Source: an uncultured Lachnospiraceae bacterium (GTDB taxonomy: Bacteria; Bacillota; Clostridia; Lachnospirales; Lachnospiraceae). Taken from it: 39,232 bases of DNA. The stretch is from positions 1 to 39,232 of the forward strand of contig CANQTF010000017.1 of NCBI GenBank assembly GCA_947626745.1. The letters are read 5' to 3'. The first letter of the stretch is position 1. The number at the start of each line of letters is the position of its first letter. The notes beneath the pieces were generated by a model. That model was not told the DNA's origin. It searched no databases and saw nothing but the letters and a program-made list of their open reading frames with translations. Position numbers and translations under genes: made by a program. Positions 13,735-22,460 of this stretch are shown here, in pieces.

Positions 13735-15635
13735 TGCCGGGACCGATGGGAAGAAGAATGGCCGGAGGAAAGCGGATAGAGAATCCGGGAAAAGTATTTA
13801 AGAGGCTGATGAAGTATGTGGCGAAAAATTACGGCGTACACCTTGTGATCGTCGCCGTACTTATCCTCGTCAGCGTCCTTGCCAATGTGCAGGGCACTAT
13901 GTTTATCCAGCGGCTGATCGACGACTATATCGCGCCGATGCTCGTGGCGGACACACCTGACTTTAAGCCGCTCGCGTGGGCGATCTTCAGGGTGGCGTGC
14001 TTTTATGCGATCGGCGTAGCTTCGGCGTATCTCTACAACCGGATCATGATCAATGTGACGCAGGGAACGCTGCGCAGTGTGAGGAACGATCTGTTCTCCC
14101 ATATGCAGATGCTGCCGATCAAATATTTCGACACACACTCGCACGGTGATATCATGTCGGTCTACACCAACGACGCCGATACCCTGCGGCAGCTGATCAG
14201 TCAGAGTATACCGCAGGTGTTCAACAGTGTACTCACCATTGTCAGCGTGCTGATCAGCATGCTCGTCTTAAGCATTCCGCTGACGGTGGTCACGCTGATC
14301 ATGGTAGCGGTGATGCTGTTGATCACCAAGAAGACGGCGGGCTTAAGCAGCCGGTATTTCCTGCAGCAGCAGCAGAATCTGGGCCGGGTCAACGGTTTTA
14401 TTGAGGAAATGATGAACGGGCAGAAGGTCGTCAAGGTGTTCTGCCATGAAGAGGAAAATAAGAAGAAGTTCAACGAACTGAACGAGGCGCTGTATCAAAG
14501 CGCGGATAAAGCGAATTATCTGGTCAATATCGTGGGGCCGGTCAACGCGCAGCTCGGCAACGTCAGCTATGTGTTCTGCGCCATTGTGGGCGGCGTGCTG
14601 GCGCTGTCCGGTATTTCCGGGCTGACACTTGGGAAACTGGCAAGCTTCTTGACCTTCAACAAGAGCTTCAACATGCCTATTAACCAAGTGAGTCAACAAT
14701 TTAACTCCATTGTCATGGCAATGGCGGGCGCGGAGCGTATCTTTCAGATGATGGACGAGACGGCAGAGCAGGATAACGGCTATGTGACATTGGTACATGT
14801 CAGGGAAGAGAACGGTAAGCTGGTGGAGAGCGCGCAGCGCACCGGACGTTGGGCGTGGCGCCATGAACATCAGGCGGATCACTCCGTGGATTATGTGGAG
14901 TTAAAGGGCGACGTGGTGTTTGACGGTGTGGATTTCGGCTACAATGACGATAAGATGGTGCTGCACGACGTGAAACTCTATGCCGAGCCGGGACAGAAGA
15001 TCGCCTTTGTCGGTTCTACAGGAGCGGGCAAGACGACTATCACGAATCTGATCAACCGTTTCTATGATATACAGGACGGCAAGATCCGCTATGACGGCAT
15101 CAACGTCAACAAGATAAAGAAAGCGGATCTGCGGCGATCCCTCGGCATCGTGCTTCAGGATACCCATCTTTTCACGGGAACGGTCAAGGATAATATACGG
15201 TACGGCAAGCTGGACGCCACTGACGAGGAAGTGATCAAGGCGGCAAAGCTGGCCAATGCCGACGGCTTTATCAGACTGCTTCCGCAGGGCTACGACACGG
15301 TGCTGACAGGAGACGGCGCGAACTTAAGCCAGGGCCAGAGACAGCTTCTCGCTATCGCGCGTGCTGCGATCGCCGATCCGCCGGTGCTGATCTTGGACGA
15401 GGCGACCAGCTCCATTGACACCCGCACCGAGCGCATCGTGCAGGACGGCATGGATAAGCTGATGAAGGGCAGGACGACCTTTGTGATCGCCCACAGGCTC
15501 TCCACCGTCAAGAATTCCGACTGTATCATGGTCTTGGAGCAGGGCCGCATCATAGAGCGCGGCACGCACGAGCAGCTCTTGGAGGAAAAGGGAAAGTATT
15601 ATCAGCTGTATACGGGCAATGCTATCGCGACGTAG
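13734..15635 (+). CDS. Heterodimeric ABC exporter, catalytically complete subunit
   Basis: A 633-residue ABC exporter half with six membrane segments, then an ATPase domain with all canonical motifs: Walker A GSTGAGKTT (about 425-433), signature LSQGQ (about 530-534), Walker B LILDEATS with the catalytic E, and the switch VIAHR. Between the two domains is an extra hydrophilic stretch (about residues 345-385, rich in charged residues and Trp), seen in this family of clostridial exporters. It is the partner of the upstream subunit and should carry the main hydrolysis site. Its stop lies only 6 nt from the stop of the convergent permease gene, with no visible terminator between them. Confidence 0.9.
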   Translation: MPGPMGRRMAGGKRIENPGKVFKRLMKYVAKNYGVHLVIVAVLILVSVLANVQGTMFIQRLIDDYIAPMLVADTPDFKPLAWAIFRVACFYAIGVASAYLYNRIMINVTQGTLRSVRNDLFSHMQMLPIKYFDTHSHGDIMSVYTNDADTLRQLISQSIPQVFNSVLTIVSVLISMLVLSIPLTVVTLIMVAVMLLITKKTAGLSSRYFLQQQQNLGRVNGFIEEMMNGQKVVKVFCHEEENKKKFNELNEALYQSADKANYLVNIVGPVNAQLGNVSYVFCAIVGGVLALSGISGLTLGKLASFLTFNKSFNMPINQVSQQFNSIVMAMAGAERIFQMMDETAEQDNGYVTLVHVREENGKLVESAQRTGRWAWRHEHQADHSVDYVELKGDVVFDGVDFGYNDDKMVLHDVKLYAEPGQKIAFVGSTGAGKTTITNLINRFYDIQDGKIRYDGINVNKIKKADLRRSLGIVLQDTHLFTGTVKDNIRYGKLDATDEEVIKAAKLANADGFIRLLPQGYDTVLTGDGANLSQGQRQLLAIARAAIADPPVLILDEATSSIDTRTERIVQDGMDKLMKGRTTFVIAHRLSTVKNSDCIMVLEQGRIIERGTHEQLLEEKGKYYQLYTGNAIAT

Positions 15636-15641
15636 CCCGTC

Positions 15642-16889
15642 CTACATGCTCCGTCTGCAGTATGTCCGCACGGCCAGCCAGAGAAACAGCGGGATCTCCG
15701 CCGCCGGCACGGCGAGGAGCAGCCACGGTGTCCACACCGTCCAAGGCCCGATCTTTAGAAATTCAAAATAGAAAGTCAGGGCATAGAAGAATGCGTTCGT
15801 GCCGCCCAGTGCCCCTGAGGGTATCAGGACGCGCAGATATGCGGAGGAATCACTCCCTATCATCGTGTAGAGGACGGAGGGCAGCAGACAGACCGCGAGG
15901 GTCAGTCCGGTGGCGATGGTGGTATTTCTGCACGCGGCGGAGAGGAAGAGCGTGAGGCTGACGCAGGACAGCAGGGCGATCAGGCCCGCCAGCGCGACAA
16001 GCCCCTGCATCTGTCCGACGTTGATATCCAACAGACATGCGGCGGAGAAGAGCATCTGCAGAGACGTTTTGCAGCTCTCCCAACCGAAAACCGAGTTAGA
16101 CACCAAGATAAAGAGGGTCATGCACACCGCAAAGAGCGCGGTGCTGATGCACAGGGCGGACAGGAGCTTGCCGACGGCGAGGGTGCGTCTGCCGTACTTC
16201 GTGCTGCGCAGAATATCGTCCGCGCCGGTTTGATATTCGGCGCAGAACAGTGGCGCCGTGATGAGCGTACACAGAAGCATCAGCAGAAATAAGTATATGC
16301 CTTGGTATTCCGCCATGTTGGAGTCGTAGCCCTCATAGTAGTAAAATGGCGGCTGCACTTTCGCGTACATATCTTCTGCGATCCGTTTTGCGCTAGGGTC
16401 GTCCTTCTGCTCCATGTTCATCAGGTCGGTCAGATGCGTGCGGCAATACGCATAGAAGCTGCGAGCGTCTTCTTCGGTGATCTGCGCATACTCCGGCGCT
16501 GCGCCGGTATCCGCGTCGGCCATGACCTCGCGCAGCCTCGACGTGAGCGCGGCGTAGGGAAATAGTTCTGTGTTGTACACGTTGACGGGAATGTCGCTGT
16601 TTCCAAGACTGCCGTATCGCACGGCATTTCGTTGGTATGCGGCAAGTCCGTCCGCCATCTTTTCGGGCGTCACTTCGCCGTCTGTGGCATTCCGCAGACT
16701 CTTGCGCATGGCGAGCGCCTCCCTGCCCTTTAATGTGATCCTCTGTCCGTTCTCCTCGCAGGAAAACTGCACATAGGTGACGGGCACATAAGCCATAAGG
16801 ACGGACAGCGCCACGGCTGTTATGAGAAACAGCAGGGTACTCCGCGTTCTTAAGATTCGTAACAGTTCTAGTTTCCATACTTTTATCAT
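15642..16889 (-). CDS. ABC-2 type permease-like membrane protein
   Basis: A 415-residue membrane protein with one N-terminal segment (residues 17-35), a large extracytoplasmic region (about 40-195) and five further segments, the layout of ABC-2 type permeases. The motif FCAEYQTGADDILRSTKYGR near 217-236 is typical of such permeases in Firmicutes. ATG 16889 follows GGAGGATATCCC. It lies 27 nt downstream of the ABC ATPase gene and is the last gene of the sigma factor operon. Likely partner of the ATPase; substrate unknown. The extracytoplasmic region does not match anything I recognise. Confidence 0.75.
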   Translation of the reverse strand: MIKVWKLELLRILRTRSTLLFLITAVALSVLMAYVPVTYVQFSCEENGQRITLKGREALAMRKSLRNATDGEVTPEKMADGLAAYQRNAVRYGSLGNSDIPVNVYNTELFPYAALTSRLREVMADADTGAAPEYAQITEEDARSFYAYCRTHLTDLMNMEQKDDPSAKRIAEDMYAKVQPPFYYYEGYDSNMAEYQGIYLFLLMLLCTLITAPLFCAEYQTGADDILRSTKYGRRTLAVGKLLSALCISTALFAVCMTLFILVSNSVFGWESCKTSLQMLFSAACLLDINVGQMQGLVALAGLIALLSCVSLTLFLSAACRNTTIATGLTLAVCLLPSVLYTMIGSDSSAYLRVLIPSGALGGTNAFFYALTFYFEFLKIGPWTVWTPWLLLAVPAAEIPLFLWLAVRTYCRRSM

Positions 16890-16916
16890 GGGATATCCTC
16901 CGTTCTCGTTCGCTTG

Positions 16917-17864
16917 TTATCGGTGATGGCGGCTTGCGCCGGAAGCCGTGCTGTCCCTGTGTCCGCCTACAGCTTCCACGCGGGCGGACTCCTGTGGAAA
17001 AAGATGCAGGAACAAGTCTTCCAGACAAGGCGTGCAGGGAACGGCGCCCGGTATTGCGCTTTGTTCGCCGAGAAAGCGCAGATACAGATTTCCGTTCTCT
17101 TCGTTGCGCAGATTGACGATATTTACGTTTTTCTCATAGCGCGGGAAGATCTCGGGTGATAAAACACACTCGTACACCTTTCCGTGCATAAGGCTCACAA
17201 GCTCCTGTGTCGTGCCGGTCAGCAGGATGCGCCCGTCTTTCATGACAGCGTTGCGGGTCGCGATGTACTCCACGTCCGACACGATGTGGGTGGAGATCAG
17301 CACGATCCTGTCGTGGGCGAACTCTGAGAGGAGGTTGCGGAAGCGCACCCGCTCTCCGGGATCCAGTCCGCTGGTGGGCTCGTCTAAGATCAGCAGCTCG
17401 GGATCGTTTAAGAGCGCCTGTGCGATGCCGACGCGGCGTTTCATGCCGCCGGAAAGTTTGACGATCCGTTTGCCGTACACCTCCTCCAGAGACAGCAGCC
17501 TCAGCAGCTCATCGATCTTCCGTCTTGTCTGTCCGTCGGGCAGACCTTTCAGGGCGGCGATATATTCCAGATACTGCCGCACCGTGAACTCGGGATAGAA
17601 TCCAAACTCCTGCGGCAGATAGCCGATGCGCTCGCGGTAGCTGTCGCTAAACAGTGAGATGTCCAGACCGTCGCAGCAGATCTGTCCGTCTGTCGGTTTC
17701 ATGATACCGCAGAGCATACGCATGAGCGTAGTCTTGCCGGAGCCGTTGGCGCCGAGCAGCCCCCAGACGCCGGGCGTAAGAGACAGGGTGACGTCCTCGA
17801 CCGCTTTCTTGGTTCCTCTTTTTTCTTTGAAATGTTTGGTGACATGTTCCAGTGTGATCTCCAT
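16917..17864 (-). CDS. ABC transporter ATP-binding protein
   Basis: A 315-residue ATPase of an ABC-2 type transporter. Walker A GANGSGKTT (38-46), Q-loop LPQE (83-86), signature KLSGGMKRR (136-144), Walker B LLILDEPTSG (157-166) and switch STHIVSD (191-197) are all intact. Residues after 215 form the C-terminal accessory domain found in bacitracin/lantibiotic-type ATPases. The start ATG 17864 is chosen because TAGGAGGATCTGAT precedes it. A longer frame runs upstream but overlaps the preceding gene. With the downstream permease it forms the transporter whose operon begins with a sigma factor. Confidence 0.85.
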   Translation of the reverse strand: MEITLEHVTKHFKEKRGTKKAVEDVTLSLTPGVWGLLGANGSGKTTLMRMLCGIMKPTDGQICCDGLDISLFSDSYRERIGYLPQEFGFYPEFTVRQYLEYIAALKGLPDGQTRRKIDELLRLLSLEEVYGKRIVKLSGGMKRRVGIAQALLNDPELLILDEPTSGLDPGERVRFRNLLSEFAHDRIVLISTHIVSDVEYIATRNAVMKDGRILLTGTTQELVSLMHGKVYECVLSPEIFPRYEKNVNIVNLRNEENGNLYLRFLGEQSAIPGAVPCTPCLEDLFLHLFPQESARVEAVGGHRDSTASGASRHHR

Positions 17865-17899
17865 ATCAGATCCTCCTATTTTCGGTAAATTGTAGACGG

Positions 17900-18691
17900 C
17901 TACAGCAAGCGTTCCGTATTTTCGGGAAAAAACAGCCGTCGGCCTTCCCGGAAGAGCACTCCCGTACATACGAGGGCGTACACCGCCCATGCAAGGAGCG
18001 GCGCGCCGCATGGAGCCGTGCCGCAAAATGCCGTTATAGTCCGCTGCGCTGCCTGGCACGAAAGGTACGCCGGAAACAGACAGACGAGAAACAGGCAGAG
18101 CGTCTTCTGCCGAACGGCCGTGCGGGAGAGCAGCATGAGGAACGCACAGACCGCAGTGAGAAAAGGAATGATGAGATAGAGAAAGATCTCGTCCGCCGCA
18201 GTCTGCCGTTTTGCCGCCGACAGCGAAAGCACAGTCAGCATGAAAACGTCGCCCACACCGCTGAAAAGAAACTGCGCGGCAAGGATACCGCGATTGGAAT
18301 AGACGGTAGAGCGCTCTAACTCGAACATCCGGCAGCGCACCGCGCGGCTCATAAGCGGGGCGGCGCTCAGCGCGATGATGCCGCCGCATAGCCCCAGAAC
18401 ATTCGGCACCATATGACGGTCATATAATATGACGGTTGTGTCATTCACGGATAGGAACCATGTACACAGAGCGGAGAGTATCATTCCCTGCAGCAGCCAG
18501 AGTTTTAGGGCGTAAAATTTGAGCTGCTTTGCGATGAGCGCCCAAAAGGAGAGGCGTCGGCGGGGGCGGAGCGACCGATAGGCTGCGCGCGCAGCAGCCA
18601 CAGTCTGTTGAAGCTGTGCGCCGTGATCAGCCGTGTCCTCCACGGCAAAAAGTTCATGCAGACGATTCCTTGTGTGACGTCTTGTGTTCAT
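17900..18691 (-). CDS. Multi-pass membrane protein encoded with the ECF sigma factor
   Basis: A 263-residue protein with a basic N terminus, a soluble stretch of about 70 residues and about six membrane segments. ATG 18691 is preferred because GGAGGAAGG precedes it. It overlaps the sigma factor gene by 38 nt and lies 35 nt upstream of the ABC ATPase gene. In ECF operons the gene after the sigma factor often encodes a membrane-anchored anti-sigma factor, so the soluble N-terminal part could bind the sigma factor. It could equally be a second permease of the transporter. No family-defining motif is seen. Confidence 0.65.
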   Translation of the reverse strand: MNTRRHTRNRLHELFAVEDTADHGAQLQQTVAAARAAYRSLRPRRRLSFWALIAKQLKFYALKLWLLQGMILSALCTWFLSVNDTTVILYDRHMVPNVLGLCGGIIALSAAPLMSRAVRCRMFELERSTVYSNRGILAAQFLFSGVGDVFMLTVLSLSAAKRQTAADEIFLYLIIPFLTAVCAFLMLLSRTAVRQKTLCLFLVCLFPAYLSCQAAQRTITAFCGTAPCGAPLLAWAVYALVCTGVLFREGRRLFFPENTERLL

Positions 18692-19235
18692 GCGGTGTCC
18701 TTCCTCCCTTCTCCTCGGCCGCAAGCGTTTGCCGCAGTCTGTCGAGTGTCCTTCTGAGCCTCGTCTGAACCGTGCGGAGCGGCAGACCCGTGACGACGGC
18801 AATTTCCCGAAGCGTCAGTTCCTGTCCGTACCGCAGAAGGAGTATCTCGCGCGAGCCGTTGTCCAGACAGGCGAGGGCGTGTGCCAACTGCTGCCTGTCC
18901 TCTGCCGCTTGCAGCTCCTTTTCCGAATAGCACAGCCGCGCGCTGATCTCTTCCGACAGTGCGGTCTCAGGCGGTATGCGGCGCAGCATGTCGGTGCAGG
19001 TGTTGGCGGCGATCCGATACAGATAGGCACGGAAATGTCCGCGGTGTTCGTACTGCCCGATGAACCGCACCAGCTTTAGAAAAGTTTCCTGCGCAGCGTC
19101 CTGCGCGCTCTCGCGGTCGGGCATATGCCACAGACAGTAGCGCAGAACGGCGGGGTAGGTGAGAGCGATCAGCTCGTCCAGACATTCCTGCTTCCCTTTT
19201 TTCAGTTGTCGGATCAGGTGGTCTTCGCGCGTCAA
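18654..19235 (-). CDS. ECF-type RNA polymerase sigma factor
   Basis: A 193-residue sigma-70 family factor. Region 2 includes YPAVLRYCLWHMPDRESAQD and DAAQETFLKLVRF, with the DNA-melting part AYLYRIAANTC. Region 4 is LDNGSREILLLRYGQELTLR followed by the helix-turn-helix EIAVVTGLPLRTVQTRLRR. There is no region 1.1 or 3. It starts at TTG 19235, with AAAAAGGAG upstream. It is the first gene of a four-gene minus-strand operon with a membrane protein and an ABC transporter. A possible self-recognised promoter lies at 19265-19293. The signal sensed is unknown, but ECF-transporter units often respond to cell-envelope stress or antimicrobial peptides. Confidence 0.85.
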   Translation of the reverse strand: MTREDHLIRQLKKGKQECLDELIALTYPAVLRYCLWHMPDRESAQDAAQETFLKLVRFIGQYEHRGHFRAYLYRIAANTCTDMLRRIPPETALSEEISARLCYSEKELQAAEDRQQLAHALACLDNGSREILLLRYGQELTLREIAVVTGLPLRTVQTRLRRTLDRLRQTLAAEEKGGRTPHEHKTSHKESSA

Positions 19236-19264
19236 AGCAGCACTCCTTTTTGGTCTCTGATAAA

Positions 19265-19293
19265 TAAACGTATGCGAGGCCGGAAATGATTCA
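19265..19293 (-). promoter_or_regulatory. Candidate ECF-type promoter of the sigma factor operon
   Basis: On the minus strand TGAATC (19293-19288), a 17-nt spacer and CGTTTA (19270-19265), similar to sigma-W-like TGAAAC / CGTA boxes and placed 30 nt before the start. If real, the sigma factor is autoregulated. Confidence 0.35.
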
Positions 19294-19364
19294 GAAGTGT
19301 GTGAGATTTGATCGATCCTAGAATAAGCCCGTTAGAACTGGGCCGGTGGCAGCCCATCCTTGTT

Positions 19365-20897
19365 TTACGGGTTACAGTGCTTGCAGGGATCGTCATACCC
19401 TGCGGCCACCGCGTCTTCCCGCGTGTCGAAGTACACCCTGTTCTTGGGATCGGGAAGATAACTGCAGGTAGACAGATGCAGCTTGCCGTTGTTCGTGTTG
19501 CCGATATAGCTGCCTGAATCGCCGGGATCCGATCCGGCTGCTGCCGTGTCGTTTGGCACGGGGTCATTCTTCTGCACATCCGATGAAGCGGCTGCGCCTT
19601 TTGGTTCTCCCGCCAGCCATGTCTCGGAAGGCGCGCAGTTCCATGTGATAGAAGCGCCGTCGGAGGTGGCCACGACACTGCCCTGCTCGTCCGTGCGGAA
19701 CACCTTGATCCCCATGCTGCGGAAACGGTTCAGCACTTCGGCGTGCGGATGTCCGTAGGCATTATCTTCGCCGCAGCTTATCACTGCGTAGGACGGAGTA
19801 ACCGCATTCATCAGTCTCTGTGAAGAGGCGGTGCGGCTGCCGTGATGTCCCGCCTGATAGACGTCGGCGGACAGGTTTTGACCGCTCGCTGCCAGATCGG
19901 CTTCGGCGGTTTCTTCGCAGTCTCCGGTAAAAAGAAAACGATTTTCCCCGTGTTCTACAATCAGTGCAATGGAAGAATCGTTGGGATCGTCGTAGCTTTT
20001 CAAAGGTCCAAGGATCGTGAAAGACGCGTCGCCCAACGGATAGCTTTCTCCGGCGGCGGGCGTGGAATAGTTCTGCCCCTTATCTGCCAGAGCGTCCATC
20101 AGTTCGCGGTAGGTCTTGGTATCCTGTTCGTAATCGGAGAAAAAGATATTGTCAATGCCAAACTTAGATATGATAACGTCCGCGCCGCCGATGTGGTCGG
20201 CGTCGGAGTGCGTCAGTATCAGATAGTCCAAGTGATCGACGCCCTGCTTTGTCAGATAGAGCTGAACGGTCGTGCCTTTGTTATTGTCGCCCGTGTCGAT
20301 CAGCATCGAGTGGCCGCCGCAGGTGATCAGCGTTGCGTCACCCTGCCCCACATCGATAAAATGCACGTCAAGTTCTGTCTGCGCGCCGGGCTCCGACGGG
20401 GAAACGGCGGCGTCTGCAGACGTATCCCGTGATGCGGCGTCTGCGGCTGTGGATACCGGAGAAGCGGCGGGAATGATGCCGTGCTCGTCAGCATCGTCAA
20501 TCATCGCGGCGGTGTCGGTGGAGGCCGATGCGCTGCCGCCGGATGCTGCCGTGGTATCAGCGGATGTTGATACGCTGTCGCCGGCCGCTGCCGCGGTGTC
20601 GGCAGGGACCGATATCCCGTCTTCGGCCGTCAATAGGGCAGCGGCAGGTTCAGATACCGTCTTTGCAGGACTCATCGTCAAAAACAAAGCTGTCAGAGCA
20701 CATGCGGGTATCAGAGAGAGAAGCTTCAGCAGGGGATTTTTGTTTCGCATGATCTTATAGAAGATCGGATTGGAGATCACGGCAGCGCAGCCGAACAGTA
20801 CGCCCCAGATCGGCCGGATGCAGAAACCGGCGTAAGTGAGAAACAGTGTAACGATAGACACAAACCATGAAAGAACATCTGCTGCGTAATTGGCCAT
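19365..20897 (-). CDS. ComEC-like metallo-beta-lactamase protein with N-terminal membrane anchor and Cys tail
   Basis: A 510-residue protein. Residues 10-78 hold two to three membrane segments; 80-175 is a low-complexity linker rich in Ala, Ser, Thr and Asp. From about 176 comes a metallo-beta-lactamase domain similar to the C-terminal domain of ComEC, with DVHFIDVGQGDATLI, the metal motif THSDADHIGG (229-238), FTGDCEE and GHHGSR. The C terminus resembles the small Ada-like metal-binding module (HLSTCSYLP, then PCKHCNP). It lacks the competence channel domain, so it is not full ComEC. It is probably an extracytoplasmic nuclease or phosphodiesterase; the substrate is unknown. It is a single gene with its ribosome binding site AGAGGAT. 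Confidence 0.75.
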   Translation of the reverse strand: MANYAADVLSWFVSIVTLFLTYAGFCIRPIWGVLFGCAAVISNPIFYKIMRNKNPLLKLLSLIPACALTALFLTMSPAKTVSEPAAALLTAEDGISVPADTAAAAGDSVSTSADTTAASGGSASASTDTAAMIDDADEHGIIPAASPVSTAADAASRDTSADAAVSPSEPGAQTELDVHFIDVGQGDATLITCGGHSMLIDTGDNNKGTTVQLYLTKQGVDHLDYLILTHSDADHIGGADVIISKFGIDNIFFSDYEQDTKTYRELMDALADKGQNYSTPAAGESYPLGDASFTILGPLKSYDDPNDSSIALIVEHGENRFLFTGDCEETAEADLAASGQNLSADVYQAGHHGSRTASSQRLMNAVTPSYAVISCGEDNAYGHPHAEVLNRFRSMGIKVFRTDEQGSVVATSDGASITWNCAPSETWLAGEPKGAAASSDVQKNDPVPNDTAAAGSDPGDSGSYIGNTNNGKLHLSTCSYLPDPKNRVYFDTREDAVAAGYDDPCKHCNP

Positions 20898-20944
20898 TTT
20901 TCGATCCTCTGGAAAGCATGATCTATTCTTGAACGCTTATCCGT

Positions 20945-20986
20945 AAAAGACCGCCGGACGCTACAGGTAAGTAGTTGCCGGCGGCC
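20945..20986 (-). terminator. Terminator after the MFS gene, possibly bidirectional
   Basis: CCGGCGGCC (20978-20986) pairs with GACCGCCGG (20949-20957) with one G-U pair. Reading the minus strand, TTTT follows. On the plus strand a T run follows at 20992-20997, so it may work both ways. Confidence 0.6.
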
Positions 20987-20995
20987 TTGCCTTTT

Positions 20996-22296
20996 TTATT
21001 TCTTGTCCTTATCCATAGGGCGTACCAGGAATATGCTCAGACACAAGGCGATGATGTAGAGCACGATCGTAAAGTACAACACGTTCTGATACCCCACAGG
21101 GTTGATGCTGTTGCCGTGTGCGTCCGTTACAAATTCGCCGGTGCTGTTTACGATAAAGTTGGCGATCTGGTTGCCCGTGAGACCTGCGAAAGCCCAAGCG
21201 GACAATGTCACGCCGTGCAGCGCGCTGATGCTTCCCATGCCGTAGTGGTCGGAGAGCAGCGTCGGCACATTGGAGAAACCGCCGCCGTAGCCGGCGTTGA
21301 CTACGAAGATCAGTCCGAGCACCAGTACTGTCAGCAGGATATTGCCCTCGCCGTTTTTGATGCCGCCGGTCACCATAACGAGACCCGTGAATGCAATGGA
21401 CAGAATGAAGATCAGCTTGTAGATCGTGTTCCTGTCCTTCATCGTGTCAGCCCATGCGGAGAAGCCGAGACGGCCGCCCGCGTTGAAGATCGCGGAAACG
21501 GTGGAGATGATGCCTACCACACCTGCAAGGCCGATACATTTTACGATCATCTTTTCCTGAGAGATCAGTGCAAGACCGCAGGTGATGTTGATATAGAACA
21601 TGACCCAGATACCGATATAGTTGGTGATGGCCTTGTCTTGATGACGGAGATAATGCCCTGCCCCTTCTCTTTCGTCTGCGGCTCGTGCCAGCCCTCCGGC
21701 TTCTTTAAGAGGAGATGACCCACAAACATCATCACGAAGTATACGCATGCGAGGATCCAGAACATCTTGTAGATGCCGCCCTCACCCAGATTGTCAAGCA
21801 TAGCCTGCATGATAGGGCTTGCGATCGCTTTTGCCGCGCCGAAGCCCGCAACGGCGAGACCGGTTGCCAGACCTTTTCTGTCCTCAAACCAGAGCATCAG
21901 CGTCTTGACGGGAGACAGATAACCTGTGCCGAGACCGATACCCATGATGAAACCGTAGCTTATGTAGATACCGACCAACGCGATAGGATTGTGCTGGTGC
22001 AGACCGCCGTAGTAGATGAAGAAGCCGGTGCCCGCCATGCCGAGCGCGAAGCAGATCGCCGCGATCAGGGATGACTTGTGGATGTCCTTCTCCACGACGT
22101 TGCCGAGGAATGCCGCAGACATGCCGAGGAAAAAGATCGCAAAACTGAACGCCCACTCCGTAGCGCCCTTGGAGAAGCCGATGTAGTCCGCTATCTCCTG
22201 ACTGAAAATAGACCAGCAGTATACCGTACCGATACTGCAGTGGAGCAGGAGCGCCGGAATGGCGGCCCGTATCCATTTGTTTTCGTTTTTGCTCAT
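20996..22296 (-). pseudogene. OxlT-like MFS transporter split by a frameshift
   Basis: The N-terminal half (22296 down to about 21640) and the C-terminal half (about 21640 to 20996) lie in different frames but join into one MFS transporter of about 433 residues with 12 membrane segments, similar to oxalate/formate antiporter-like (OxlT) proteins. The N-terminal signature is LLHCSIGTVYCWSIF, the middle loop ends EPQTKEKG, and the second half resumes at DKAITNYIGIWVMFY. Inserting one base in ATCAAGACAAGG (about 21634-21643) would join ATC-AAG-GAC-AAG. There is no homopolymer at the site, so slippage is unlikely; a mutation or a sequencing error are the options. The ribosome binding site AAAGGAC and the promoter at 22360-22388 look intact, so inactivation would be recent. 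Confidence 0.7.
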
Positions 22297-22327
22297 TGTG
22301 ATATGTCCTTTCTTTCGTTCTTGTCAA

Positions 22328-22346
22328 AACGTCCCGGCGGGACGTT
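22328..22346 (-). promoter_or_regulatory. Perfect inverted repeat in the MFS gene leader
   Basis: AACGTCCC (22328-22335), GGC, GGGACGTT (22339-22346): a perfect 8-bp inverted repeat between the MFS promoter and start codon, with no T run on either side. It is a candidate operator or RNA hairpin controlling the transporter. Confidence 0.45.
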
Positions 22347-22359
22347 GCGATTTCAGTTT

Positions 22360-22388
22360 ATTTTACTCCTAATATCAAAAAAACTCAA
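22360..22388 (-). promoter_or_regulatory. Promoter of the MFS gene
   Basis: On the minus strand TTGAGT (22388-22383), a 17-nt spacer and TAAAAT (22365-22360). The predicted transcript would start near 22353 and carry the inverted repeat 22328-22346 in its leader. Confidence 0.55.
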
Positions 22389-22460
22389 GAGAAAAGATAG
22401 TAGGCGCTGGTTCTGAGTGTGCGGGTTCTGAGGCAGATGAACGGCAGAAAGCGACAAGTA

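Noticed and set aside
17865..18389. Upstream extension of the ABC ATPase frame
   Set aside because: It overlaps the membrane protein gene in another frame, and the start at 17864 has a strong ribosome binding site and begins at the normal domain boundary.
19330..19352. GGGC...GCCC hairpin between the hydrolase and sigma factor genes as a terminator
   Set aside because: The stem is only about 4 bp and no T run follows on either strand.
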